From Pseudophaeomoniella oleicola (lineage: Eukaryota; Ascomycota; Eurotiomycetes; Phaeomoniellales; Phaeomoniellaceae): 64,000 nt of DNA. Location: positions 1-64,000 of the forward strand of contig QWDQ01000020.1 in assembly GCA_003868215.1 (NCBI GenBank), written 5' to 3'. The translations under genes and the position numbers were made by a program. The stretch's first letter is position 1; each line of letters begins with the position of its first letter. Below, piece by piece: positions 45,925-56,773 of this stretch. The notes below the pieces were generated by a model. It made no database searches. It worked only from the letters and a program-made list of their open reading frames with translations, and was not told where the DNA came from.

Positions 45925-48810
45925 TAAGGCTTGTGGCCGCTGATATCATATTTCTCGACTTTTCAACATCACTGACGAATGAAAGTCATTTTTGGAGAAA
46001 TCAAAAATGTTGGAGATAAATTCATACGGTACTCGATACGACACCTAATTACCTGTAGCTCTTCCATTGTTATTACTCTGCCAAGCCAAGGTTAGAAGCT
46101 CCATCCATTTGATGCTTCTGTTGAGAGACAGAGAGATACCAACAGTTCTAGGTGGTCGTCGTTGATGGATCTTGTGCCCTGATCGCATTGCAGGAAGTGC
46201 AGACAATGTTGGCCGCTAGGAAAGTACATGTATGCGAGGTTGGCTGAGGTAAGTAACGTAGCTCCCTGACTGATCTTTTCTCTACTATAACCTACTCTTT
46301 GGCTTGCACAATTCCCATTTCGAATCGTTGTTGGCTTGATGTAGCTTACTCTTAGCTTAGCCTCGAATCGACGTTCCTAGATACAGCTGCTCTGGTATTA
46401 CATAACAAAGCATGTACCGAGCATAGGTATCAGGGGTCGATACGATAAATGTGCATGACTTCAGCAAGCTACCTACCTACCTTACCTCATCTAATTATGT
46501 GAGCTTTTAGCTTAGTGAGAGCCTATTGAGACCACGTCTAGTATTAGCACAGTGCTTGATTGTAATAAGTAATCAGCAACTTGTATAGTTACTATCAATC
46601 AAGCGCTCAAGGTGTGTACTACAGCATCATTCCTATAAGCGATCAGACGCCGCGTCAATCGGAGGTCGGACATCCTGCCCGCTTGTTTCAAGCGATGAGG
46701 AACGTTTGACGCACAATGCATAGCATACATGCACATGCAGCTAAGGGGTCTTTTTCTTCGATCGAGCGCGTACTGTGACAGAAGGTCCCACGATGCTTCC
46801 CCTTGGACTACTCCAGCAGGGAAGGATGCGCTTACTACGATACCATCAAGTCGTGTGCAAGAAGTGTATCGGAGGTGTGAAGCTTTGGTCCACCATCAAA
46901 AGAATGGCTGAAGTTGTCATGGTCCAATCAATGATCGTAGCAAGGGTTGACCACACTTCTGGGTGATCCTACTGCTGATGCGCTTCGACGAATCCGAAGA
47001 GAGAAATGCGCCAAGCTCCGGTATGCTGATAATCTGACCTCCACCAACAGCACCTCCGTTGTCCGTCGAGTGGTTATGCTCCAATTTTGAAAGCTCACGG
47101 TCCCTCTCATGTAGACTTTCGGGACGTGCCTAGTAAAATCGAAGTCTCTTGCCATATCTCGCCGTTCTTACTTCTGAATGGCCCCCTTTTTGAAGCGTTA
47201 ATCTTTCCACGAGTTCTAGCAAAGGACGGCTTCAGGGGAAAAAGGCAGTACTCTAACATTTGAGATATGACAGGCTGTAAGCGAAGATTATGGAGGAGTT
47301 TGCGTTGGTAGTAACCCACCGCGGGAGACACGGATAGCAATTAGTTGCCGTTGAATTTGTTCAGATATTCGACGGATCTAGGGCCGGGGGATTAGCAGAC
47401 GTGGAACACCAACGCTTGGATCTCAAGAAGATGTATCTCTTTGCGCCGAGAGAGAAAGAGGAGAGGATCAAGAAACAGTGATTCAATGCCACAATTTGTG
47501 ACGAGGCATTTGTGACGACAGTCATACTGCAGTCGATATGCAAGCCTGCGTCTCTCGGCTTGTAAGCCAGACCTTCATATGGGAACGAAAAGCAGTCATG
47601 CAATGACGAGAATACCATAATATGCAAATATAACCCACATGATGGCGTGAAGATCCTTGCTGAGACGCAGGCAACATGACGGCGGCATAGAGACGACTTG
47701 TAGCAAGATCGCCTGTCACAGCGTTTACAACTGCTCTGAGACCGTCACTGCTTGCATTAGCGCTTAGCTAGGTCATCTCAAACCTAGGACCAGTATACAA
47801 GTAAGGGGCTCAGAGTCGGTACAGTCTCCTATACACATGGTGACAGTACAGCGGAACAGTGAAAGTGACCTAGTAGCACTGATTTTGGGGGTTGTCTGTG
47901 GTCCCAATGCCTTGATTGACCAGAAGTAAGATGAGCAAGCCATGGTGAGAGTCCAAGTGTCAATCTCCAACCTTCGGGGATGTGATAGTCATTGGCGGTA
48001 GAAACAACCTTTCCATCCCAGGTCGCCGACGACATGTAAGCGTGGAAACATTCGACAACCGGTTATCAGGCGAGAGGCCCAGATGGACCAGACTGCTGGC
48101 TTAGACTGAAACCCAAACCAGCTGAATCCGACGAGACTTCTCACGCAATCGCCATCATGTGACGATTGTGCATAACATCGAAGAATCGGTTGAAACACCA
48201 AACAACCAAGTTTTCATCGACTTCTGCCAAACTTGATGTGCATATTGCATCGCCTCATTCTCCATTCTTCATTTCTTTCTCGTCCATTTTGCCTCGTTGC
48301 TCGCACTTCTAGTTTCTTATTTTAAAAGAGATTCCTGCAGCAGTCGATATGCTAATGCAGGTTTACCCTTAGTTGCAGAAGAGAATGGACACTGCCCCCT
48401 TCGATGCTTCTTTTAGGGCTCCTCCGAAGAAAAACCTGCTATGCGGAAACCAGCGATGCAGGGACCACCGGTCTTTCGTTTAAAAAATACCGTAATACTG
48501 CTCAACCAACAGTCTCTACTTTACCTCGAGGCATCCGTAAATACTAATTAGGGTACCTAATTACCTATGTAATGATCGCCTCAGCATCTCTTGGAACAGA
48601 CTGTCTCTTCAGGATCGCTCAGCGGATCTAGTCTGTATCGTGCAGTAACGTATAGCCACACTCTTTGCCTCTCTCTGTTTTCATACTAGATACATAATTA
48701 GTAACACTGCGGCAATTGGGCTTGGACGAGATTGCCCATCAAGATCGATCGACGTTTAATACGTAGCAAGTTACGCCTGCGACGGCTTGCTCGAACCCGG
48801 TCAGACAGTC

Positions 48811-49892
48811 TACTACGTATGGTATCTCAATGCACCAACTTCGTTAGTACTACGTAGTACATTTGGGTGGCATCAATACAGTAATCGCCCTGTATTTGCA
48901 AATACTGGCAGTCGGCAGGTAGACATCATCCAGAGAATCCTCGGCCTACAACTTTTTGCAATGCGAAGAATGATAGAGGACACACTGAGATCGCATCAGT
49001 GAAGCTCCATTGATTGATACTACGACGTAGTAACCTGTCATAGGACTTTAGCGACTGGGTCCCTCACTGATCTAGCTGATAGCGCTTGGCTCCCAAAGGC
49101 GTCCCACCATGGTTATGCATCCTAGGCTTCAAATGTTTCTGGCGCTGGCCTGTAAGCCAAGATAACAGTGTATAGGCCTTTATCGTTCAATCCGATCTGA
49201 AGGGTGCAGTATTGCGTGACGGGTTGAGATGATAGCTATTCCCATTTCAAGCGACTCTGATCTCGCCTTTTCGCCTATGACCCTTCTCTGTGTACGTAGT
49301 GACACAGAAATCACCCGTGCGTTGCGAATGGGGCCGACGGTGATAGCAGACTTGACGGTATCTTTCAGGTGAATCCATATTACCTGGGTACACTAACGGC
49401 CAAGTACATGGACCGGACCTAGTACGCGTACCTACTAATCAATTACTTAGGTACGTACTACGTAGTAGTAGTAAATGAGCCCGGAAACTTCGTAGCCACA
49501 GTGCACGGCTCACACGGATTCTCTTCCATCAGAAGTCCGCAAGAACATGGATAGTACGTAGTATGATTCCAACTTTCCCTTTAGGTAAAGCGGATATGCA
49601 AACATCCCATTTCTCTTCCTGCTGAACCTTCAGTTGGGATGTCGACCACTGTGACTCTGCCACAGCCCACCCTTCTTACCCATATCTGAACACTTAAAGC
49701 ACAGTATTACTGTACAGTACTGACCCCGAGTGACGACTAAGAGGTGCCTATGCCCTTCCCTGACGCGGGGCCAGCTGGTGTAAAGTCAGCCCCCAAAAGA
49801 GCGCTTAGAGACCGAGGTCCAGTGATCATGTGTCCACCATTGTTTCCGCTCGTCAGAGATCAACTCGTTATACAGGCAGTACTACGTAGTAC
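48811..49892. repeat. Dispersed TACTACGTAGTA palindromes
   Basis: Perfect 14-bp palindromes GTACTACGTAGTAC occur at 48847-48860 and 49879-49892. A 12-bp core TACTACGTAGTA is at 49456-49467, and a version with one inserted base pair step (TACTACGACGTAGTA) at 49018-49032. Further half or near copies lie at 48811 and 49554. All are within 1.1 kb of the gene-free stretch. A single near copy lies at 56553. Confidence 0.8.
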
Positions 49893-50161
49893 ACGCAGCA
49901 CAAGGTGGAAGATGTTGTTGCTGTGAATGTTACCGGTTACCTGATATAGCCACCGAGACCATCATGTCTGACCTAATGCACCCATAGGTTGATGATGTCC
50001 CCTTCTGAGTCAAATTTCGCCGAAGATGTTCTGTTCCGTTCATTGAAAGCGCACCTGCATCATAGTGAGAAATACTGTACGGTAACTAACGTATCTCAGG
50101 TACCTCTCGAAATGCCTTCATTAAAGGAAAGAAGACTCCGCTCGCCACCATTTCTCCTCTT

Positions 50162-50180
50162 CCCCCCCCCCCCCCCCCCC
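50162..50180. repeat. Poly-C run (19 bases)
   Basis: Nineteen consecutive C residues upstream of the 50623 gene, followed at about 50211-50245 by three imperfect TTCCCTTAG-type units. Length may be uncertain because homopolymers are error-prone in sequencing. Confidence 0.8.
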
Positions 50181-50622
50181 ACTAACTGTTTAACGTTACA
50201 GTTAAGCCCTGCCCTTAGGTTCCCTTAGATTCCCTTAGGTTTCCTGTTCGGTCTTCCCTTCTCTTACCGTACCGTACCGCTATCCTACCTTACCTTATCC
50301 TTGAACTGACTTCCTTGGTTTCCTTTTTAGTCCATTTCTCCTCCACCATACTCTTCCCATTCCTATACATACCTCACCATACTTCCTCTTCACTTCCTCT
50401 CAACTCCCATCCGCCACCCTTCAACGACCTCCTCCCAGTCGTCTCTCTCTCCTTCCTCGTCCTCATTATCGTTTCTTAATCCTTCCTCCCGTTAGGCGCG
50501 CAAACTACTTCTCTCGTTGAGACCGCCATAATTCCCACCCCTCCTCTTATTCATTTTGTGTCCCTCAAGCTTACGCTCTATCGTTGCCTGTTTTTCGCTT
50601 CAGTCATAAAGTATATCTCATA

Positions 50623-51666
50623 ATGCCGACTATATTATTACCTGCCTCAGCAGCAGCGTTTGCGCCTCGCGCATCCTGCAATGTCGTCCTGAACTCCAAA
50701 GTCGAGCCTTGGCTAACACAGACGCTAAAACGAATCAATCGAATAAAGCGACCGCTCAACAGCGTACAGCAACATACGCGATGTCTAACAGAGACACTGT
50801 CGTCGCCAACTGCGATCTGGACCCTCTGCTCGTTGATGCTTCCGAAAGCCCCAGAGTCGGAGTTGCGCAAGGATGAGAACCCGTTGGTGGAAGCATTGTT
50901 TAATTATCAAGTCATCCATGTCGAAGCTTACTGCGTCCATGTGGATATGGTCTCGCAGAATGAGGTGGCTTTTAAATTAACGACCGACACCATTGAGTCT
51001 CTTATCGAGTATCACAAGGAGATCTACTCGGTTGACACCGCTGCCAGTACGTGGAATTGGTCGGAGAAGGAAGTCCAGCTGAAAAAGCTGCAAGAGGAGT
51101 TCGTGCAGGCTGCCAACAGATTCGTCTTCCGCTCCAGCGCTACTGCCCTTGAAGGGTTAGAAGAGGACGGCGCTGGTGAATTTCTCGGAGGACGAAGCGA
51201 CGATGTCAAAGCCGCCGTTATGGGTCTCTTTGTCCCTCTCCTTCCGCCGCCGCCAAGAGTCATCGATGTTGTACGGCCGACCCCCTTACTTCCAAGCTCA
51301 ACCGGTGCTGAGCATTGGTGGCCATCGCAATTGACAAGTCAGCCACCACCGGTTGAAGCGTGGAGGGTGCTTCCGTCGACACCAAGCCCAGTGTCAACCG
51401 GCGACTCCCACCCCAGTATTTGGACCACCCTGAGCGAAATGCAGCTACCATCCCCAACGCCCTCTTACAGCCAGCCGTTTTCGACTCCATACAGTGCGCC
51501 TCAGTACTACAGCATGCCAACTACATCTGCGCCACTTGCCGTGTACTCGTCGCTGCCTATGCCAAGCATGCTGACATCGCAGCAATGTAGTACAGCTGCT
51601 ATGAGCACATTTGGATGGGACCGATATGCTGACATGACTCCCATGAATTATGGGACGGCTATGTGA
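50623..51666 (+). CDS. Hypothetical protein, fungal, Pro/Ser-rich C-terminus
   Basis: One exon of 347 residues. I do not recognise a family. The N-terminal half (about 20-210) is predicted helical, with strings such as NPLVEALFNYQVIHVEAYCV and a charged helix WSEKEVQLKKLQEEF. The C-terminal 130 residues are low-complexity, rich in Pro, Ser, Thr and Tyr. That layout suggests a regulatory or scaffold protein rather than an enzyme, but this is only impression. The long pyrimidine leader and in-frame ATG just after stop-rich sequence support expression. The open frame continues 13 codons upstream without an ATG. Confidence 0.6.
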   Translation: MPTILLPASAAAFAPRASCNVVLNSKVEPWLTQTLKRINRIKRPLNSVQQHTRCLTETLSSPTAIWTLCSLMLPKAPESELRKDENPLVEALFNYQVIHVEAYCVHVDMVSQNEVAFKLTTDTIESLIEYHKEIYSVDTAASTWNWSEKEVQLKKLQEEFVQAANRFVFRSSATALEGLEEDGAGEFLGGRSDDVKAAVMGLFVPLLPPPPRVIDVVRPTPLLPSSTGAEHWWPSQLTSQPPPVEAWRVLPSTPSPVSTGDSHPSIWTTLSEMQLPSPTPSYSQPFSTPYSAPQYYSMPTTSAPLAVYSSLPMPSMLTSQQCSTAAMSTFGWDRYADMTPMNYGTAM

Positions 51667-53377
51667 AGCAAGGATCTCAAGGTACAACACTGCACTTGTT
51701 TCGGCCTCCGGCGCAAGGCACGAGGTCAACTCACGGACGACGACGCATGCTGGCATAGGCATCCATGGCATTTCGATGGCGTTTTGACAACTTTTAGCGA
51801 AAGGATACCTCTCTGTTATTGTGATCGTGTTTCTTTGTTTCTTATGTGTTATGGATCTGTTTTGACTCAGCAAGCGCTATTTGATTTTCTTTACTTTGTT
51901 TTGTACCCTGGATACGGTTCAACAGCATCGAAACCGGCGGGTCGGCTTTTTGATTTTCGCAAGTAACAACATACAAGTCCCTGGGTGGATGGACAGTTTC
52001 CCGCATATATCGGACAGACGGATGCCTCGCGGCAATGGATGGGACATGTCAGGATACACCTTCTCTTTTGTCGTGTGGAGGAAACGGAGTTAGGGCACCG
52101 CTAGGTCGGTTCTCTTCATCTTTAATACTCCACAAGCCTACTACTCCGGTATTGATTGCTGGCTGGCGCGATGGTGGTACAAGGCAACGACAGGGCTATC
52201 TATTCCGTGTCTGGTACTCTGGAATGGGTGTCTCCTTTATCCGCATCTCAGGGTGTTACCGATTTCGACCAACTTTGACCTCACTCCCGTATCCCGCCTG
52301 TGGCGGTGGTGGTGTTGTCGCGAAATCGTCTATGATTGTCGCTTGAGGTCATTGTTGAGAACATCGGTAGCATCTGCGGTGAGGATATATAGGTTCATCT
52401 CCTATATCTCGACCTGGCGTTGAGAATGCTCTACCCACTGGCTGGGAGAGAATCAGATGCTGGTCACCTCTTTGAAGTGAAGCCGCGCTTCATCTATCTT
52501 ATGTTCGTCATAGTTTTTGATGCTAATATACAATTTGAATATCACACGCAAGCGTCCTTGGGTGTCCTTGAACCCATGACACCCAGGATCATTATATTTA
52601 CAGTAGACTGTATCCGCAAAGAATGCGCACAGAGATGTCGTGGGTGGTTTTTCGCCATCACTCTGCTGGAATAAGATGTATAGTACATAGAGTATGAGGA
52701 ATAGGAACTAGCAGCGACTACGCGAGAACGAAGAAACAAGGCATAACCTACCTAGGTAGGCAGTGAATGGCATTGGGTGTTTGGGCAACAGAAGGATTCT
52801 GGATTCTGGATTCTGGATTCTCGATGCTAAGACTTGATCGTCGGTTGGTGGGCCTCGCTACTGAGTTGAGTTAAGTGGTTGATTGTGGCCGGAATAAGTG
52901 AATGATGGTAGCTCCGGTTTCCGTGAGAAATGACCTCACAGGCGACTGGCGACTACTTGATATTCAACATTAACTACTACGTACATCCATTCATACCTAG
53001 GTACGTATCACCTTGGCTACGTGGATTGAGATTCACTTAGGTACCTGACCTGGAGAATCAATTCCCCAATATTGATGCCACCCATTCATTAAATCATCTT
53101 CGAAGCTCAGAACGTATATCATTCTCTCTCCAAGCTGCTCTTACGCATGGACTAGCGATAACAACGAATCCATTCTTTCTATGTCCAACTCTTACGCGTC
53201 CATGGACCATTTGTGTATCTTCTGAACATCCGATCCCGTTCCGCTGACTGCTTCCTTTCACTCTGATCCTTCATTCTCTGATACATCCGCACTGGCTCTC
53301 AACATCACATAGCCCTACACTGCAGTTGAGCTGCCGAGGTCGCTGCCAGGCGTCAGTCACCCCACCAGATCGTCACG
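51667..53377. other. Intergenic region with a (GGATTCT)x4 repeat
   Basis: About 1.7 kb between two plus-strand genes. Four GGATTCT units run from 52794 to 52821. Short frames show no family features. The last 200 bp, pyrimidine-rich with CCATTCATT-type strings, is likely the leader of the DUF3074 gene. Confidence 0.55.
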
Positions 53378-55429
53378 ATGTCGGCACTTCACTCTGCTTT
53401 TACTTCTCTGGGTCCTGAGAAGTTCTCGAACGTCCCGACCGATAAGGAAGAGCTAGATAACTACATATCGAACCTTTTTGAGCAATCATCCCTGATTCTA
53501 GAATCTGTCCCCCCTCCGCCAGCGCTCGAGGACAGTAAGAGCTCAAGTTTATCGCCAACGGGACCATCTCTAGCATCCAGCGCATCTGAAATTTCACTCT
53601 CGTCTGCGCGATCAGACCCACCGAGTTCCGACTTCCAAGATCTACAAAAGCAATGGGGCAAGCCGATAAAACTTAACTCCAGAGATAACCCATTGGGGAT
53701 GTCGGTCTACAAAACCAGTGGCAAGGACGGGCGTGGCGCATGGTTCGCCCGGAGAAGTGTTCACGAGGGATTGAGTTTTGCAAAATGGAAACAGGCGTTT
53801 GAGAGAGAATTTGCAGAATCAATGGAAGCTGGCGACAAGCCTGGAGAAGGAAATATTCGAGGTATCGGTGGAGAAAGGAGAGTTGAAGATATTACGATCG
53901 AGGGCAAAGGCAGAGTGGAGGTGTATCAGCTATCCGCCCAATTTCCGGGACCAACAACTCCAAGGGATTTTATTACGATGCTCATCACGTCGTCAACTGC
54001 AATGAAGACTGATGGGAAAAGTGCACTCAGCCCTCGACACTATATGATCATCTCCAAGCCATGCGAACATGATGAGTGTCCGCCGCGAGATGGTTACATC
54101 CGAGGCCAATATGAGTCAGTTGAATTCATACGAGAAGTCCCTAGGAAAGCTTCACCGACAGATAGCGACGCAGAAGGCCTGAGTGAAAAGGCTACGCCAC
54201 AGGACAATGATCAGAAAGAGGACCAAGAATCTGAATTGAACCCGGTGGAATGGATAATGATAACGCGAAGTGATCCTGGCGGAAGTGTTCCAAAATTTAT
54301 GGTGGAACGAGGCACGCCTGCTAGCATTTGTGGAGATGCTGTCAAGTTCCTCGATTGGGCAACGAGATTGAATCACGCTGATGAGAGTGACGCGGCTATC
54401 CCCAACGAGCTAGAACGTAAAGACAGCCTACCTAGCTGGGAGACCAATGGCATCATGTCGAGTGTGCAGCGCTCAGAGTCTGAAGCTGCTGGCTCTCCAC
54501 GATTGGCAAACACCGGCATGTTCTCAACTGTAACCGGCGCCGTCCAGAATGGCCTCGAAGCTTACGCCCCCCAGGCAGTACTGGATTACATACCCCGGCA
54601 TACTCAGGAACCAAATCAAGTCAATGAAGCTGCGACTCGGGAAGAGATAGGTCAGGACAACGAAGATGCCAGGTCTAGCGTGTCGTCAGTGTCATTCGCT
54701 TCTGCCGAATCACATGTCTCCTCGGATCCCTCACTAACATCAAAGGTGTCTGGAACCACGCCCAACAAGGCAGAACAGCAACAGCTTTCGCGTCACGAAA
54801 AGGAACTACAAAAACTGCGCGAAAAGAGACTGTCTCTGGATGCTAAAATGAGCTCCACTCGCGAGAGGGCGTCTAGTGAAGCAGCAGAATCTTCCGCAAA
54901 AGAAATCGAAGCACAGAAAAAGGCAGAGGAGCGACTTCAGAAAGATTTAAAGAAGCAAGAGGAACGGTATAAGAAGGAGGTAGCCAAGCTAGAAGCAAAG
55001 CACGAGAAAGAGGTGAAGAAGATGGAGCAAAGGAAGAAGAAAGCAGAGGAAAAAGACTTGAACAAGCAGAACGACAACTTGAAGAAGGACTTAGACATGG
55101 TGCGAAAAGAGAACGATAGCCTGCTGAAAATAGTCGGCGATCTACAGGCCGAGAACACGAAGCTCACCGTCCGAATCGGGGATCTCGAAAAAAGTACAGC
55201 CAGCAGCAGTGACGCCGGTGTTTTGACCCCGATAAACGGGAAAGAACCTAGCCCTGAGATCTCGCACGACCAGGTTCGACAGCTGCTGGACGAGGAGAAG
55301 GGGAAAGGCGGAGGGAGGTTCCGAGGGCTCAGTGTTGGCAGTCAGAGCAGCGGGAAACGGAGTGTAAGTGGTTCAAGGGCGAGTAAGGATCTAGAAAAAG
55401 AAGCGGCAGTGAAGGAAGGGAAGGTCTAG
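53378..55429 (+). CDS. DUF3074 (START-like) domain protein with coiled coil
   Basis: One exon encodes 683 residues. The region of about 110-345 matches the fungal DUF3074 domain, a START-like fold (KTSGKDGRGAWFARRSVHEG near its start; PRDFITMLITSS and VEWIMITRSDPGGSVPKFMVE further on). START-like domains hold lipids or other hydrophobic ligands, but no function is known for DUF3074. A strongly charged coiled coil (about 470-600, Lys/Glu heptads) follows, and a Gly/Ser-rich tail. The N-terminal 90 residues are Ser/Pro-rich. The protein may tether a ligand domain to a partner through the coiled coil; that is inference. Confidence 0.83.
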   Translation: MSALHSAFTSLGPEKFSNVPTDKEELDNYISNLFEQSSLILESVPPPPALEDSKSSSLSPTGPSLASSASEISLSSARSDPPSSDFQDLQKQWGKPIKLNSRDNPLGMSVYKTSGKDGRGAWFARRSVHEGLSFAKWKQAFEREFAESMEAGDKPGEGNIRGIGGERRVEDITIEGKGRVEVYQLSAQFPGPTTPRDFITMLITSSTAMKTDGKSALSPRHYMIISKPCEHDECPPRDGYIRGQYESVEFIREVPRKASPTDSDAEGLSEKATPQDNDQKEDQESELNPVEWIMITRSDPGGSVPKFMVERGTPASICGDAVKFLDWATRLNHADESDAAIPNELERKDSLPSWETNGIMSSVQRSESEAAGSPRLANTGMFSTVTGAVQNGLEAYAPQAVLDYIPRHTQEPNQVNEAATREEIGQDNEDARSSVSSVSFASAESHVSSDPSLTSKVSGTTPNKAEQQQLSRHEKELQKLREKRLSLDAKMSSTRERASSEAAESSAKEIEAQKKAEERLQKDLKKQEERYKKEVAKLEAKHEKEVKKMEQRKKKAEEKDLNKQNDNLKKDLDMVRKENDSLLKIVGDLQAENTKLTVRIGDLEKSTASSSDAGVLTPINGKEPSPEISHDQVRQLLDEEKGKGGGRFRGLSVGSQSSGKRSVSGSRASKDLEKEAAVKEGKV

Positions 55430-56172
55430 GTAGTAACTGTTTTCCACTTGAAGCTAGAAGTTATGTGCATACGACTTGGGAGGATCTTGATGATAGTTTT
55501 CTGCCGTATGTGTACATAGGTACATATGATGATGTACAGGAACGAAGATCAGTCCGTCCTATGGTTCAATTGATAGAACAGATGGATCCCTCTAGTCTAC
55601 ATACATAGTTCAAAATCCAGGGCCTATGATAGATAGGTCGGTCTTCTGAATGCACCCACACGATTCATTCTCATGGGATCTTCTCTCCCCGACCTGCCTG
55701 CTTGCACAGTTCTTTGAATTCCACTTTCACTTTCACTTTCACTCTCCCTCTCGTCACTCAGCCATCCATGAGTGTGCGTCCGACATTCGGAGACTCGAGG
55801 CTGCAGCAGGGGAAGGGCCAACCTTGTCGCGGTGCACAGGTAAGTGACCGGTCGTTGTGGGTGAGAGGTGAAGGAAGTTGTGCCCCAAGCTGTAGGGTTA
55901 TGTCGTACCGTAGATTTGTTCGATCATCGTTTGCGATTTGTCGGCCTTGGGATCGATTTTGACATGTTGGGTTTTACCCTGGGATTGCGCTATCCCATCA
56001 AGAATTGATGATGTGGTGGTTGAAGTGGTTGACATATCGACATTTCTTTGTCGTAATTCCGGTAGGGCGCCGCCCTTGGCCCTTCTTCGCATAGCAATAT
56101 GGGTTGCACCCAGCTGAGGTCTTAGACGATGAATTACTCTAGTGAATTTCGCTCCCTAGGCTTGTTCATCGC
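55430..56172. other. Intergenic region DUF3074 gene to SF3b5
   Basis: About 740 bp between converging genes. It contains three TTTCAC units near 55725-55745 and a 64-codon minus-strand frame (55898-56092) that I could not assign. No RNA gene is evident. Confidence 0.45.
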
Positions 56173-56427
56173 CTATTCCTCTTGCGCCGGAGGTGGCCCA
56201 CTCCCTTTAACCATAGCCTCAATCATTTTCGCTCGCACAACCTCTTTCGACTCGCCCATACCGAGCGCCATGTACGACAGCAGCTGTGGATGTCCGACGT
56301 AGGAAGCGTACGAGTCGCGCAGGACGTTGTTGGCCCACTCGTGGCGCGTGGTGTCGGCGTGACCGGTGCCGACGAATTTGGCTTGCAGGTGCTCGAGTTG
56401 TTGGAGGGTGCGAAGTTTGTCGGCCAT
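56173..56427 (-). CDS. Splicing factor 3B subunit 5 (SF3b10)
   Basis: A small single-exon gene of 84 residues. It carries the conserved core of SF3b5: QLEHLQAKFVGTGHADTT, then HEWANNVLRDSYASYVGHPQLLSYMAL and the tail RAKMIEAMVKGSGPP. SF3b5 is a component of the U2 snRNP SF3b complex that clamps the branch-point helix, in the nucleus. Length equals the family norm (84-90). The short divergent spacing to the NT-C2 gene suggests a shared promoter region. Confidence 0.93.
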   Translation of the reverse strand: MADKLRTLQQLEHLQAKFVGTGHADTTRHEWANNVLRDSYASYVGHPQLLSYMALGMGESKEVVRAKMIEAMVKGSGPPPAQEE

Positions 56428-56773
56428 TGCGATGGGGAATGGTGATGCGATGAGACGGGTGGGAGAGATGTGATGTGTGGTTGTAAGATAGAGATGGTGA
56501 AAACCGCAACCGATAGATCTGAGTTAGTAGTTGAGTCTTGGCTTGGCTTCGGGTACTACGTAGGTAATTACTTAAAGCGTTCAAGGGGAGTCAACCCCGG
56601 AATTAAGCGGCCATTGACTGAACCCTTGCTGTAATGAACGTCTTGTTCTTGCGTCTTTCTATTAATTATATCAATCCATGAGAATACATACCTCCGAATA
56701 TACCTGCAATTTCCTACTGCAACATTGCTTGTAACGACATGTGTTTGTGCTACATTGGAGTACTACTGGCACC
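56428..56773. promoter_or_regulatory. Divergent promoter SF3b5 / NT-C2 gene
   Basis: About 345 bp between divergent start codons, so both promoters lie within it. A TACTACGTA-type string occurs near 56553. No defined motif. Confidence 0.4.

Larger units (their letters stand above)
45925..50622. other. 4.7-kb stretch without a credible gene
   Basis: No frame here exceeds about 90 codons or shows family features or plausible splice partners on either strand. Stop codons are evenly spread. The stretch has TACCTA/AGGTAC-type strings, a repeated TACTACGTAGTA palindrome between 48.8 and 49.9 kb, a 19-C run at 50162-50180 and a pyrimidine-rich 350 bp segment leading to the next gene. It may hold regulatory DNA, a long non-coding transcript or a decayed element. 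No tRNA was identified. Confidence 0.55.

Noticed and set aside
46729-47719. Several 60-90 codon frames in the gene-free stretch
   Set aside because: None shows family motifs, plausible splicing or coding-like composition.
55898-56092. 64-codon minus-strand frame ending in KSQTMIEQIYGTT
   Set aside because: It might be a terminal exon (a CAG acceptor-like site lies just upstream), but no upstream exon was found and the family is unknown to me.
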